64,000 nt of DNA from Beijerinckiaceae bacterium (GCA_947453205.1 CANGFT010000005.1:62001-126000); one strand, 5' to 3'. Counted from the stretch's first letter, positions 35,143 through 44,118 are shown. The notes: generated by a model not told the origin, from the letters alone. Numbers and translations: made by a program.

Positions 35143-36180
35143 TTACTGTGCCGACAAGACCTCCTTCATCCGAGCCAGCAAAGCCGGCGGCGTCTTGCTC
35201 AGCTCCATCAAACGCTGCTGTAATTCAGCGCCGGTCATGGGGTTGAGATCAGCGCCGGACGTGGCGATTTCCGCCTTCAATTCGGGATCGTTCATGGCGG
35301 CGTCGAAAGCGGCGCGCAGTTCAGCGATCCGGATCGGCGGCAATCCGGGCGGCGCCAGGAAAGAACGACCAACGATGTCCTGCCCACTCGCATAAAGCGT
35401 GAGGATCTGCTTCCCCTCGTCGGTCTTGGCGATCTCCGCCGCGGCTGGCACATCCGGCAATTCCGCAAGCCGCTTGCTGGAATGCAGCAGCAAGACATTC
35501 ACGGTCTTATCCCGCAACCAATCCGCTTTTCCCGTCCGCAGCAGATTCCAATCGGTGGTGGCGGCCTCAACCTCACCGCGCTCCATGGCGAGCAAGGAAG
35601 GCGCTGAACCCTGATACCCCGCTACGATCTTGAAGCGGCTGTCGGCGAAGGCGTTCAAGAGCATGGAATAGCCGTAAGTCGTCGAGCCCGGTCCTGTCGT
35701 TGCGATCGGGATTTCCCGCTTGCTCAGGTCGGCCGCTGATTTCACGTTGGAGGTGTTCCAGGTCATGATGACGCCGACGACGTCGCTGACCCGCCCGACC
35801 CAGTTGAACTGCTCCGTCTTGTACCTGACCGCCGGATTGCCGAGCACCTCCTCGAGCCAGAGCGAAAGAGTGACGATGCCGATCGCGGTCCCATCACGAG
35901 GCGCGATGGTGAAAAGGTGGTTCGCAGCCCTCAAGCCGCCAGCGCCCGGCATCGAACTGACGATTACGGTCGGGTTGCCTGGGAGGTGCTTGCCGATATG
36001 ACGAGACAACAGGCGACCATAAAAATCGTAGCTGGCTCCAGGTTCGAACCCTACAAAGATAGTGAGGGTCTTTCCCTTGTAGAACTCTTGCGCGCTCGCC
36101 GCGATCGGCCCTGCCGACGACATCGTCAGGGCCATGATCAAGAGGGCTGAGGCTGCGTGGCGCTTAATCCAAGATGTCAT
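35143..36180 (-). CDS. TctC/Bug-family solute-binding protein 2
   Basis: The start is at ATG 36180 ('MTSWIKRHAASALLIMALTM'), with an AGGAGAGG site 12 bases upstream; the track extends the N-terminus. A signal peptide ends near 'PIAASAQEFYKGKTLTIFVG'. It belongs to the 'FYKGKTLT' subfamily shared with the genes at 51907 and 58551 ('YDFYGRLLSRHIGKHLPGNP', 'SMPGAGGLRAANHLF'). It is the last gene of the eight-gene operon, and no TctA/B partner is nearby. Its presence beside a complete ABC system suggests redundant import or a sensing role. Confidence 0.9.
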   Translation of the reverse strand: MTSWIKRHAASALLIMALTMSSAGPIAASAQEFYKGKTLTIFVGFEPGASYDFYGRLLSRHIGKHLPGNPTVIVSSMPGAGGLRAANHLFTIAPRDGTAIGIVTLSLWLEEVLGNPAVRYKTEQFNWVGRVSDVVGVIMTWNTSNVKSAADLSKREIPIATTGPGSTTYGYSMLLNAFADSRFKIVAGYQGSAPSLLAMERGEVEAATTDWNLLRTGKADWLRDKTVNVLLLHSSKRLAELPDVPAAAEIAKTDEGKQILTLYASGQDIVGRSFLAPPGLPPIRIAELRAAFDAAMNDPELKAEIATSGADLNPMTGAELQQRLMELSKTPPALLARMKEVLSAQ

Positions 36181-36226
36181 GTCTATGATCCTCTCCTGAA
36201 AGCACTGATGTGATGATGAGGTCGGG

Positions 36227-37417
36227 TCAGACCGGAACAAATGTGATGTTGGCCGGATGTGGCTGCGCAGCCCTGAAAGGAGTCGGCGAGAGCTTGCCGT
36301 CTTCACCGATCGAAAGCACAAGGACCTCTGAACTTAGGATCATCGCGACAAGCAAAAACCGACCATCGGGTGAGATGGTGCAATTGCGGGGATTCTTGCC
36401 CTCAAGTTGAATGGTCTGGATGCGCTCAAGCGCGCCTGTTTCCTGATCAATCCTGAAGACTGAAGCCGAATTGATGCCACGCACAAGCGTGTATAGATAT
36501 TCGCCGGACGGATGGACCTTGATCTCCGAGGGCATCATGGTGAGGCTGTCCTCGACGCCCTCAGGAAGCGAGCTTACGAGATGCAGCGGCTCAAGGCCGC
36601 CGTCTTCATCATAGCGAAAAGACGCGATGACTGATTTCGTCTCATAATTGGCGAAGAGCAAAGGAGCGTTTGGGTGGAAGACGCTGCATCGGACGGAAGC
36701 GCCGGGAATGGTGGCGAAGGGGCCATCGCCGCACAGAACCAGTTTGCGCGCGGCATAGTCGATGCGAAACATCAGGATCTGGTCGTTGCCCTTGTCGCCC
36801 ACAAGAAACAGCTTGCCCGAGGGCGACATAGAGACGGAGTGCAAATGGGGATGAGTCTGCTGCTTGAGCGGACCGCCGGCGCCTGTCTGGATGAAGATGT
36901 CGCAGGGATCACCGATGGAGCCATCCTCCGCCAGAGGAAACATGACGATCGAAGCGTCATCATATTCAGAGATCGTCGAATAGCGGCCCGCCTGGTCCCG
37001 CTTCACTTTGGTGACGGGAAAAGACCCGGTGTGATGCGGAACGATGAGATAATTTCCAGTGGGGTCCTGAGCGAGCGACACGGGCAATGCGCCATAGCTC
37101 GGCTGGTGGTTGATTTCGGTGAGATCACCGGTCGTTGCATCTATGGCGAAGGCGAAGACCTGGCCGCCGCCGCCATAGGGCCTGTCGGGAAGCGTCATAT
37201 CCTCGTGGCCGAAATAGATCGCGTTACGCCTCGCGTCGAGCAGGGCGTTGCCGGCCGTGATGTGGTCGTGAACGACCTTGAGCGGCGTCAGTTCTCCCGT
37301 TTCATTATCGAACCGACAAATGCCGATCCCATAACCCGAGGGCTGGGGCATGCCCCAGGTCTGCGGCCGCATCCTGAAGTTGCCAACGTAAACAAAAGAG
37401 TATGACGTATCGGTCAT
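36227..37417 (-). CDS. Lactonase family beta-propeller protein
   Basis: The start is at ATG 37417 ('MTDTSYSFVYVGNFRMRPQT'), four bases after the amidohydrolase stop. The 396-residue protein has seven-bladed-propeller repeats typical of the YbhE/6-phosphogluconolactonase and cis,cis-muconate-cyclizing family: 'LAQDPTGNYLIVPHHTGSFP', 'THPHLHSVSMSPSGKLFLVG', 'IKVHPSGEYLYTLVRG' and 'CTISPDGRFLLVAMI'. In such proteins these segments form a lactonase active site. It has no signal peptide. Together with the amidohydrolase it suggests opening of a lactone or pyrone produced by the ring-cleavage enzyme in this operon. Confidence 0.87.
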   Translation of the reverse strand: MTDTSYSFVYVGNFRMRPQTWGMPQPSGYGIGICRFDNETGELTPLKVVHDHITAGNALLDARRNAIYFGHEDMTLPDRPYGGGGQVFAFAIDATTGDLTEINHQPSYGALPVSLAQDPTGNYLIVPHHTGSFPVTKVKRDQAGRYSTISEYDDASIVMFPLAEDGSIGDPCDIFIQTGAGGPLKQQTHPHLHSVSMSPSGKLFLVGDKGNDQILMFRIDYAARKLVLCGDGPFATIPGASVRCSVFHPNAPLLFANYETKSVIASFRYDEDGGLEPLHLVSSLPEGVEDSLTMMPSEIKVHPSGEYLYTLVRGINSASVFRIDQETGALERIQTIQLEGKNPRNCTISPDGRFLLVAMILSSEVLVLSIGEDGKLSPTPFRAAQPHPANITFVPV

Positions 37418-37421
37418 CGCC

Positions 37422-38279
37422 TCAGACCCCCTTGAGCATCGAGTAGATGGTGAGGGCCGTTCCGCCGAGGATAAGATCGCGATCAACCTCTGAGAGGTCT
37501 GCGATCAAGTCTCTTGTCACCGCAAGGTTCTCAGCCATCGTTCCTGGCGAACTCGGCCAGTCCGAACCCCACGCGATGCGGCCCGCGCCGAATTCAGCGA
37601 CGACCTTCTTCATGAAGGCCCGGCCGTCAGCCTCGGCCTTGCGAAGAGACGACGGCACTGCGGGCGTGAGTTTGAGATGAATATTCGCAAGTGCGGCCAT
37701 GCCGAACAGGGGCGCCGCCGCAGCAAAGTCCCCGCCGCCCGTCACATCAGCCTGCGCGAAATGGTCGACAAGGATGGGAACATTCGGAAAACGCCGCGCC
37801 AGCGCCACGATCGCGGGAACGCCGGACACGTTGGTGTTGATGCACATGGACAGGCCGCGCTCCCCCATGAGATCCCAGACAGGATAAGTACGGGGATCAT
37901 CAAGGCTGCTGGCGTCGACCGCCTTGGTCGACCCGCCAGTAAAAATGCGGAAGCAGACAACGCCTCGTTCAATCCAGTTCTTCGCGCAGGCGATCGCGTC
38001 AGGCGCCAGCAGATCGATGGAGCCGACGGCGACGCAGCGATCGGGAGCGTGGCGCGCTGCGTCCACCACAAGCGAATTGTCGAAACCATAAACCGTCGAG
38101 GCATGGACGATCGCCGCCTTTTGCACCCCCGCGCGATCCATCTCGGCGAGCAGATCCTCGATGCGCGCGGTGCGGTTCTTCGACCAGTCGGAGCGGACGC
38201 CGAACAAAGGCGAAGGCGGGTAGCGCTCGACATCTGGCGAAATGGTGTGGGGATGAACGTCCACGATTGTGCTTGCCAT
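37422..38279 (-). CDS. TIM-barrel amidohydrolase, LigI-like (copy 1)
   Basis: The start is at ATG 38279 ('MASTIVDVHPHTISPD'), with a GGAGAAA site upstream. The 285-residue protein has the metal motif 'VHPH', the Asp of 'RIAWGSDWPSSPG' and 'VPILVDHFAQADV'. It is clearly homologous to the 59610 gene (shared 'YPPSPLFG', 'AIVHAST' and 'SPG' motifs) and, more distantly, to 2-pyrone-4,6-dicarboxylate hydrolase LigI. A role in hydrolysing a cyclic ring-cleavage product is the best guess. It lies four bases before the lactonase. Confidence 0.88.
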   Translation of the reverse strand: MASTIVDVHPHTISPDVERYPPSPLFGVRSDWSKNRTARIEDLLAEMDRAGVQKAAIVHASTVYGFDNSLVVDAARHAPDRCVAVGSIDLLAPDAIACAKNWIERGVVCFRIFTGGSTKAVDASSLDDPRTYPVWDLMGERGLSMCINTNVSGVPAIVALARRFPNVPILVDHFAQADVTGGGDFAAAAPLFGMAALANIHLKLTPAVPSSLRKAEADGRAFMKKVVAEFGAGRIAWGSDWPSSPGTMAENLAVTRDLIADLSEVDRDLILGGTALTIYSMLKGV

Positions 38280-38327
38280 TCGCAGTTTCTCCGATTGAAA
38301 GGGAACACTGGTCAACCGGGCGCTTGT

Positions 38328-39128
38328 TCAGCGCCCGTAAAACGCCTTCACGGTCTCTTCCGCCACAGTCTGGACGAAGAGCCGCGTCTCAGCGTCAAGC
38401 GCGCCGAAATAGTCATAGGGGTTGCCGACCGGGGAGCGTCCGTAGACGCTGGCGTAGACTACGCAGGCCGAAAGGTATTGCCCCGCAAGCGTCGGGTGGT
38501 TGGCGTCATAGCCGACTTGCAGCTTGAGGTCGGGACGTCTGCGATAAGCTTCCTTGAAAGCAGGCGCGAGAGGGATGACCAAGGCCTCCACCTCATTGCC
38601 GACCGCGAGCATCATATCGCCAGTTTTCTTGCCAAGATCGCTCGCGCCCTGCGGGCTGCCGGGGGCGAAGGCCGGGAGCCACAAAAGCGCTGTGCGGCCG
38701 CCTCTGCTCTTGATGGCCTTGTCGAACTCGATGACCTTCTGGCGATAACGCGCGCGGCCCTCGTCCGTTGCGGCATCCTGCGAATTGCCGCCAAGCACGA
38801 AGAGTTCGTAGGGCTCCTTCGGCCCGAGATTGCCGGGTGTCGTCAGGAACTCGATCGGATAATTGGCGAGGTTGGCGCCAGTGATATGCACCGACTTGTA
38901 GCCATCCTTGAGGTTGAGCGGATTCTTGTCCGCCGAGTCAAGGCGGTGCACATGGGTTTGCAGACCGCCGCTGTAATAGACGAGGCTGTTGGCGATGAAG
39001 AGGACGCGTTTGGGCGCAGAGCCCGGCAGGGTCTTCACGACCGGCGCGGAGGCATCCTGCGCAAAGGACGCCACGGGCGCGAAGATCGGCGTCGCCGCGA
39101 TCAATAGAGCCATGATGCGAGATTTCAT
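38328..39128 (-). CDS. SGNH/GDSL-like hydrolase (DUF4886-type), periplasmic
   Basis: The 266-residue protein has a signal peptide ('ALLIAATPIFAPVASFAQD') and an SGNH-like pattern: the nucleophile block reads 'VLFIANSLVYYSGGLQTHVH', a Gly/Asn block 'VLGGNSQDA' and the catalytic Asp-His block 'YDANHPTLAGQYLSACV'. The usual GDS is replaced by ANS, as in DUF4886 proteins. It probably hydrolyses an ester in the periplasm, perhaps releasing an aromatic acid. It lies between the ATPase and the amidohydrolase genes in the operon. Confidence 0.72.
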   Translation of the reverse strand: MKSRIMALLIAATPIFAPVASFAQDASAPVVKTLPGSAPKRVLFIANSLVYYSGGLQTHVHRLDSADKNPLNLKDGYKSVHITGANLANYPIEFLTTPGNLGPKEPYELFVLGGNSQDAATDEGRARYRQKVIEFDKAIKSRGGRTALLWLPAFAPGSPQGASDLGKKTGDMMLAVGNEVEALVIPLAPAFKEAYRRRPDLKLQVGYDANHPTLAGQYLSACVVYASVYGRSPVGNPYDYFGALDAETRLFVQTVAEETVKAFYGR

Positions 39129-39142
39129 TGGCGCGTCTCCCT

Positions 39143-39922
39143 TCAGTGATGTTCAAACAGGACGGATTCGCGAACATCATGTTCGATGAGCTTCCAGATG
39201 TGATCGACGAGCGTGACGAATTTCGGATCGCGCTTGGTGGCTATGGTGCGCGGGCGCGGCAGGTCGATTTCGACTTCTTCCAGAATGCGGCCCGGACGAC
39301 GCGCGAAGACAAGGACGCGGTCTGACAGGAACACCGCTTCGTCGATCTGGTGCGTGACGAAAAGGACGGTCTTGCGCCCCTCTTCCCAGATGCGCTGCAA
39401 TTCAACTTGCATGATCTCGCGCGTCTGGGCGTCGAGCGCCGAGAAGGGTTCGTCCATGAGCAGCAGTTCAGGGTCGATGGCGAGGGCGCGCGCGAGGTTC
39501 ACGCGTTGCCGCATGCCGCCTGACAACTGGCGCGGAAAATAGTTTTCGAAGCCCTTGAGGCCCACGAGGTCGAGCAGCTTGCGTGTGCGCGCCAAATCTT
39601 CCGCCGAGATGCGGCCCGCCAGTTCGAGCCCCACGATGGTATTGTCGAAAATGTTGCGCCAGGGCAGCAGGCTGTCGGATTGAAAGACAAAGCCGCGATC
39701 GCGGCCGGGGCCGGAGATCGCGCGTCCGTCGACCTCCACAGCGCCGCCATCGGCGGTCTCAAGCCCTGCGACGATGCGCAGGAAGGTGGTCTTGCCGCAC
39801 CCGCTCGGGCCGACCAGCGCAACGAATTCGCCCTCGCGGATGTTTGCGGAGACCTCGTGCAGGACTTCAAGATCGCCAAAATGCTTGGTGAGGGCGCGGG
39901 CCTCAAGCTTGTCAGCGGTCAT
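39143..39922 (-). CDS. ABC transporter ATP-binding protein, SsuB/TauB type
   Basis: The 259-residue protein has Walker A 'GPSGCGKTTF', signature 'LSGGMRQRVNLARAL', Walker B 'LLLMDEPFSALD' and the switch His in 'VLFVTHQIDEAVFLSDR'. It starts three bases after the permease stop and energises that permease. The importer's cognate binding protein is encoded two genes upstream and lacks a signal peptide, which is unusual. Confidence 0.92.
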   Translation of the reverse strand: MTADKLEARALTKHFGDLEVLHEVSANIREGEFVALVGPSGCGKTTFLRIVAGLETADGGAVEVDGRAISGPGRDRGFVFQSDSLLPWRNIFDNTIVGLELAGRISAEDLARTRKLLDLVGLKGFENYFPRQLSGGMRQRVNLARALAIDPELLLMDEPFSALDAQTREIMQVELQRIWEEGRKTVLFVTHQIDEAVFLSDRVLVFARRPGRILEEVEIDLPRPRTIATKRDPKFVTLVDHIWKLIEHDVRESVLFEHH

Positions 39923-39925
39923 CGG

Positions 39926-40747
39926 TCAATCCTTGGTCCAGGGCACGAGCCGCGTTTCAAGCTTCGAAAAAGCCGAGTTCATGAGGATGCCGCTCGCCGC
40001 CAGGATCGCCACGGCGGCGAAGAGTTCAGGCATGTTGAAACTGTCGGCGGATTGGCCGATGAGGCGTCCAAGGCCGAGGCGCGAGCCGAAAAGCTCCGCC
40101 ACGACGACGCCGATGAGACCGCGCCCGATGCCGAGCTTCAAACCCGCAAGGATGAAGGGCGTCGCGGAGGGCAGCGACACCTTCAGGAAAAGCTGGCGGG
40201 GCGTCGCCCCAAAGCAGCGCATCATTTCCAGATACCGCTCGCTCGTGCTGCGGATGCCCGCCTCCGTATTGATAGTCACGGCAAAGACAACGAGCAGCAC
40301 GACGACGAGCACCTTGGACCAGATGCCGATGCCAAGCCACAAAATGAAGAGCGGGCCCAGAGCCACCGTCGGCGTGGCGTAGAGGCCGGAGATCCATGGT
40401 TGAAGCCAGCTCTTCCAGAAGGGGCTGGTGGCGATAAGCAGGCCGGTCGCTACGCCCACCACCGCCGCGATGGCGTAGCCGAGAAGAAACTCGACGGCGC
40501 TGGTCTTCACATGGGCCCAGAGTTCGCCGCTGAGGGAAAGCGACACAAGGGCCTCAAGAACCTGCGTGGGCGAGGCGAGGAAGAGTGAATTGGCGATGAC
40601 GAGGTCGCTGAAGATCTGCCAGCCGATGAGCCCGACGACCACCGAGATGATGGCGACCTGATAGCCTTCGAGCTCGACGCGTCCGGACGCCGTCTTGCCG
40701 GAGCGGAGGAATGGCAGGGGGACGAGAGGTTTCTTGTCGTAGGCCAT
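39926..40747 (-). CDS. ABC transporter permease, SsuC/TauC type
   Basis: ATG 40747 is preferred; the track's GTG at 40750 adds one residue. The start overlaps the upstream gene's stop by one base. The 273-residue protein has about six transmembrane segments and the EAA-type loop 'STSERYLEMMRCFGATPRQL'. Unlike the 5882-7487 system there is a single permease gene, so it presumably forms a homodimer. Confidence 0.9.
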   Translation of the reverse strand: MAYDKKPLVPLPFLRSGKTASGRVELEGYQVAIISVVVGLIGWQIFSDLVIANSLFLASPTQVLEALVSLSLSGELWAHVKTSAVEFLLGYAIAAVVGVATGLLIATSPFWKSWLQPWISGLYATPTVALGPLFILWLGIGIWSKVLVVVLLVVFAVTINTEAGIRSTSERYLEMMRCFGATPRQLFLKVSLPSATPFILAGLKLGIGRGLIGVVVAELFGSRLGLGRLIGQSADSFNMPELFAAVAILAASGILMNSAFSKLETRLVPWTKD

Positions 40748-41685
40748 CACCTGGTTCCGCCGTCATCTTTGCGACCCAAGAGCGCAAGTGCTTCGGCATG
40801 GTAGGAGAGATCGACATATCGCTGCGGATCAAGGTTCCCCGCCGCGCCGCCCTGCAGGCTCGCGCGCAAGGCCAGGGTATTGCGTATGCCCTCCTCATCC
40901 ATCGCTGCAGTTGGCTCAAGGCCGAAACCGGGCTGACGCAGGAGAACGAGAGTTTGTTCGGCGATGTCGCGTTCGGTCCCCAGATCTTCGATCAGCACCG
41001 TGACACAGTCTTCATGACGGTGTGGATCGAGCGTCAGGCTCAACCCTTCGAGATAGGCTGCGATATAGCGCACCAGCAAATTGCGGTTGGCCTGCGCCCA
41101 GGCCCGCATGACGAAAGCCGAGCCCGCCTGATAGGGCCCGACGTAGTTCGTGGTGTCGCCAAGACTACGGAAGCCGAGCCGGGTCGCGTCAAGCGAATAG
41201 GGAAGGTTCAGGATCGCGGCGGAATTATCCTTGTCCGCCTGCATGGCGGCGATGCGCAATTCCCCGCGCCCCACGGGCTTGACCTCATAATCGCGGTCGC
41301 GGACGAGTCCGTGGTCGGCGAAGATCTTGTAGGCCTGCAACGCGAAAGCCGTATCAGGCGCATCGACGATGAGGCGCTTTCCGCGCACGCCCTCGACCGA
41401 GGTGATTTCGGACTGAACGAAAAGTTCATTCATGCCGCTGTCGCCGCCAAGGACCACGACCACATCCTCGCCATCGACATCCTTCATGGAGACTGCATTG
41501 TCGAAAGCGACGTGGACGAGTTGAAAATCTCCGCGCGCAAGGCCGGTGCGCTGTTCTCGCGAATTCTCCGTCGATACAAGCTGCAGATCGACGCCGCGTG
41601 CAGCAAACAGGCCCGCGCGAAGCGCCATGCGGATTGGCAGCGATTTGGCGGTGGGGCTGCAGTTGACCGTAAGAACGTCGTTCAC
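40747..41685 (-). CDS. NMT1/SsuA-type substrate-binding protein lacking a signal peptide
   Basis: The 312-residue protein starts at GTG 41685 ('MNDVLTVNCSPTAKSLPIRM') with an AAGGAT site upstream. It has the fold of importer binding proteins ('FQLVHVAFDNAVSMKDVDGE', 'KRLIVDAPDTAFALQAYKIF'). No signal peptide exists, and an in-frame TGA (the stop of the upstream VOC gene) sits seven codons before the start, so none can be added. It is therefore probably cytoplasmic, or secreted some other way. A cytoplasmic NMT1-like enzyme or sensor is an alternative to transport. Confidence 0.85.
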   Translation of the reverse strand: MNDVLTVNCSPTAKSLPIRMALRAGLFAARGVDLQLVSTENSREQRTGLARGDFQLVHVAFDNAVSMKDVDGEDVVVVLGGDSGMNELFVQSEITSVEGVRGKRLIVDAPDTAFALQAYKIFADHGLVRDRDYEVKPVGRGELRIAAMQADKDNSAAILNLPYSLDATRLGFRSLGDTTNYVGPYQAGSAFVMRAWAQANRNLLVRYIAAYLEGLSLTLDPHRHEDCVTVLIEDLGTERDIAEQTLVLLRQPGFGLEPTAAMDEEGIRNTLALRASLQGGAAGNLDPQRYVDLSYHAEALALLGRKDDGGTR

Positions 41686-41706
41686 GGGATGATCCTTCGC
41701 GTGGAT

Positions 41707-42630
41707 TCAGAAAGGCTCGGACGAAAATTCGACGCTCCGCTCAGCCTTCACCATATCGGGGCTCGGCGGCGGCGTGGCGCCCCACTGGTCCATGCGGCCT
41801 GGCTGCGGCGTCCAGTCTTCCGGTGAGCCGACGCGGTAGGTCTCATCGATCTGCTGCACCTCCGTCGTATATTCCAGCGGAAGACATTCCGGCCCGACGA
41901 AATAGGAGAAGATATTGTCGCCGGGCCCGTGACGCCCGACGCCCCAGGCGATGTTCACGCCATATTCGCGCAGGCGCCCGACGCCCCGCATCAGGGCGTC
42001 GAATGTCGGGACCTCGAAGGCGATATGATGAAGTGAGGTATGCGAGCCCGGCACAAGGGCCACGCTATGATGATCTGAATTGCAATTCAGGAAGGTGATG
42101 CGGCGTGAGCGATCGACCAGCTTGAAGCCGAGCGTCTGCGTATAGAATGTCTCGACGGTCGGCGCATCCGACGTGTTCAGCACCACATGCGAAATCTTGC
42201 GCGGCCGGTCTATGGCGTCCTGCGTGTCGGCATGGCGATGGTCCCCGGCGAGGATGCGCAGAAGACGTCCCTCGGGGTCGCGCACGGTGAAGCCGTAACC
42301 GCCGCCATATTCTGCGATGTTGGCCGGGGCTGAAAGATCCGATGCGCCCGCCGCCGCGAGACGCGCATGGAGCACGTCGACGGCCGCCTTGTCCCAGGCG
42401 CGCAGGTCAACGCACAGAATTTCCATCCGCGCCCTCTGCTGCAATGCAACAACATAGGCGTCAGGACCAGTGCCCCTCAGGTGAACAGAGCCATCGTCGA
42501 CATTCGCCGCCGTCAGTCCCCACCCTTGCTTGAAAAACTCAATTGTATTTTCAAACTGGGTGACGCCGATATGCACGCTCCTGACGCCGCAGATCAGGGA
42601 CGGCGAAAATGGCGCGCGAGGCGTAGTCAT
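41707..42630 (-). CDS. VOC-fold type I extradiol ring-cleavage dioxygenase (copy 1)
   Basis: The start is at ATG 42630 ('MTTPRAPFSPSLICGVRSVH'), with GGAG eight bases upstream. The 307-residue protein has two VOC modules. The catalytic iron triad of type I extradiol dioxygenases is intact: His in 'ISHVVLNTSD', His in 'TSLHHIAFEV' and Glu in 'CLPLEYTTEV'. It is homologous to the 57551 protein. The aromatic substrate is unknown. It is first in the eight-gene operon and divergent from the LysR regulator, so it is probably the ring-opening step of that pathway. Confidence 0.87.
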   Translation of the reverse strand: MTTPRAPFSPSLICGVRSVHIGVTQFENTIEFFKQGWGLTAANVDDGSVHLRGTGPDAYVVALQQRARMEILCVDLRAWDKAAVDVLHARLAAAGASDLSAPANIAEYGGGYGFTVRDPEGRLLRILAGDHRHADTQDAIDRPRKISHVVLNTSDAPTVETFYTQTLGFKLVDRSRRITFLNCNSDHHSVALVPGSHTSLHHIAFEVPTFDALMRGVGRLREYGVNIAWGVGRHGPGDNIFSYFVGPECLPLEYTTEVQQIDETYRVGSPEDWTPQPGRMDQWGATPPPSPDMVKAERSVEFSSEPF

Positions 42631-42658
42631 CGGCTGTTCTCCACCCATATGGACGGTC

Positions 42659-42676
42659 TGTGACGGGTCCGTTACA
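42659..42676. promoter_or_regulatory. Near-perfect inverted repeat in the LysR/VOC divergent promoter
   Basis: TGTGACGG-gt-CCGTTACA is an eight-base inverted repeat with one mismatch, 29 bp upstream of the VOC start. Further ACGG half-sites occur at 42653 and 42695. It is a good candidate operator for the dual-HTH LysR protein. Confidence 0.45.
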
Positions 42677-42776
42677 ATTCTTATTGCTATTGGACGGAAG
42701 GGCGGGATGAACGCCAATCCAAATGACGGTGTGGATCATTGCTTTTTCGGGATCAGATGACGGCGGATCGAACCGG

Positions 42777-44102
42777 ATGAACGACAGGCAGGCATTCGAT
42801 CGGCTTCGACTTCCCAGCTTCCGCCATTTGCGCGTCTTTCAGGCTGTCGCGAGCTCCAGCAACCTGAGCCGCGCGGCAGCAGAAATGAACATGTCCCAGC
42901 CAGCCGTGACGCAGGCCATGGCGAGGATCGAGGAATGGGTCGGCGCCACGCTTTTCCAGCGCAGCAGCAAGGGCACCTACCTCACGCGTGAAGGAAAGAT
43001 CTTCAACGATTGCGTCAATCGACTGTTCGATCGCATCATGGACCTGCTTGAAACGACGATCCTGCGGGATAGCTCGAAGCGGGCGGTGAGGGTCGCGGCA
43101 TCCCGCCTGAAGGCGTCGCACATCAACGTGCTGGCCGTGGTCGCCAGCAGCTATTCCTTCGAGGACGCGACGCTGGCCCTTGGCATATCGCGAACCACCG
43201 TGCAGCGCACAGCGCGGGAACTGGAAGCCATCCTCGGTCGGCAGCTCTATGAGCGCGGCCCCCATGGCATCGCCGTCACGAACGACACGCGCGAACTCGC
43301 CCGCGCCCTGCAGCGGATCTGTCAGGAATTGCGCGAGGAGATGAGCGAGGTCACGCTGCAACGCGACAAGTCAGCGCTGCGCGTCTTCATCGGGGCGCAG
43401 CCGCTCGCCTCCCGCGCGCTGCTGGCCGTCGCGATCAATGGCGTACTGTCGCAATATCCCGAGGCGCGCATACGCATCATCGAAGGCTCCTACCAATTTC
43501 TGCTTCAGGAATTGCGCAGCGGCCATATCGATCTGATGTTCGGCGGATTGCAGCGCCCGCCGAAGATCAACGACGTGATCGAGGAGCCGCTGTTTGAGGA
43601 ACCTTATTGCGTCGTAGCGCGCGCCGGCCATCCATTGGCGCGACGGAAAACCGTCAAGATCGCTGATCTTCTCGGGGTGGACTGGGTTCTGCCAGGCGTC
43701 GGCACGCAGCGCCGCCAGGCTTTCGAGCGCTTGTTTTCAACCGCAGGGCGCCTGCCCAATTGCTCCGTGGAGACGACCTCCGTCACCGCGCAGATCGCGA
43801 TTCTCGCAACGAGCGATCGCGTCACGCTTCTGACGCGGACCGAACTCACCCTGGAGCCGCAGATACGCGGCTTCACCGTCCTGCCGCTCAAAACCTCCAT
43901 CGCGCGCACGGCCGATGGCGTGACGATGCGCTCGGAATGGAAGCCGACCCCGGTGCAGGCCTGTTTTCTCGATCAACTGCGCGACTGCGTCCGAAAATTC
44001 GGCCTTGTGGCGGCGAATCGAGAGGTCGGACCGAAGGTGGATGTCTCCTGGCACGACAGAAGCGGCCGCGAGAACCATGAGGACGAGGGAGGAGCGCGGT
44101 GA
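42777..44102 (+). CDS. LysR-family regulator with two tandem HTH domains
   Basis: The start at ATG 42777 ('MNDRQAFDRLRLPSFRHL') gives 441 residues, about 130 more than a usual LysR protein. The first HTH spans about 17-75 ('FQAVASSSNLSRAAAEMNMS', 'QPAVTQAMARIEEWVGATLF'). A second, similar unit spans about 112-168 ('AVVASSYSFEDATLALGISR', 'TTVQRTARELEAILGRQLYE'), and the effector domain follows from about 195. The extra domain suggests extended or cooperative DNA binding. It is divergent from the VOC operon and convergent with the PrpB-like gene. Confidence 0.88.
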   Translation: MNDRQAFDRLRLPSFRHLRVFQAVASSSNLSRAAAEMNMSQPAVTQAMARIEEWVGATLFQRSSKGTYLTREGKIFNDCVNRLFDRIMDLLETTILRDSSKRAVRVAASRLKASHINVLAVVASSYSFEDATLALGISRTTVQRTARELEAILGRQLYERGPHGIAVTNDTRELARALQRICQELREEMSEVTLQRDKSALRVFIGAQPLASRALLAVAINGVLSQYPEARIRIIEGSYQFLLQELRSGHIDLMFGGLQRPPKINDVIEEPLFEEPYCVVARAGHPLARRKTVKIADLLGVDWVLPGVGTQRRQAFERLFSTAGRLPNCSVETTSVTAQIAILATSDRVTLLTRTELTLEPQIRGFTVLPLKTSIARTADGVTMRSEWKPTPVQACFLDQLRDCVRKFGLVAANREVGPKVDVSWHDRSGRENHEDEGGAR

Positions 44103-44118
44103 CGCCCCGCGTCCGGTT

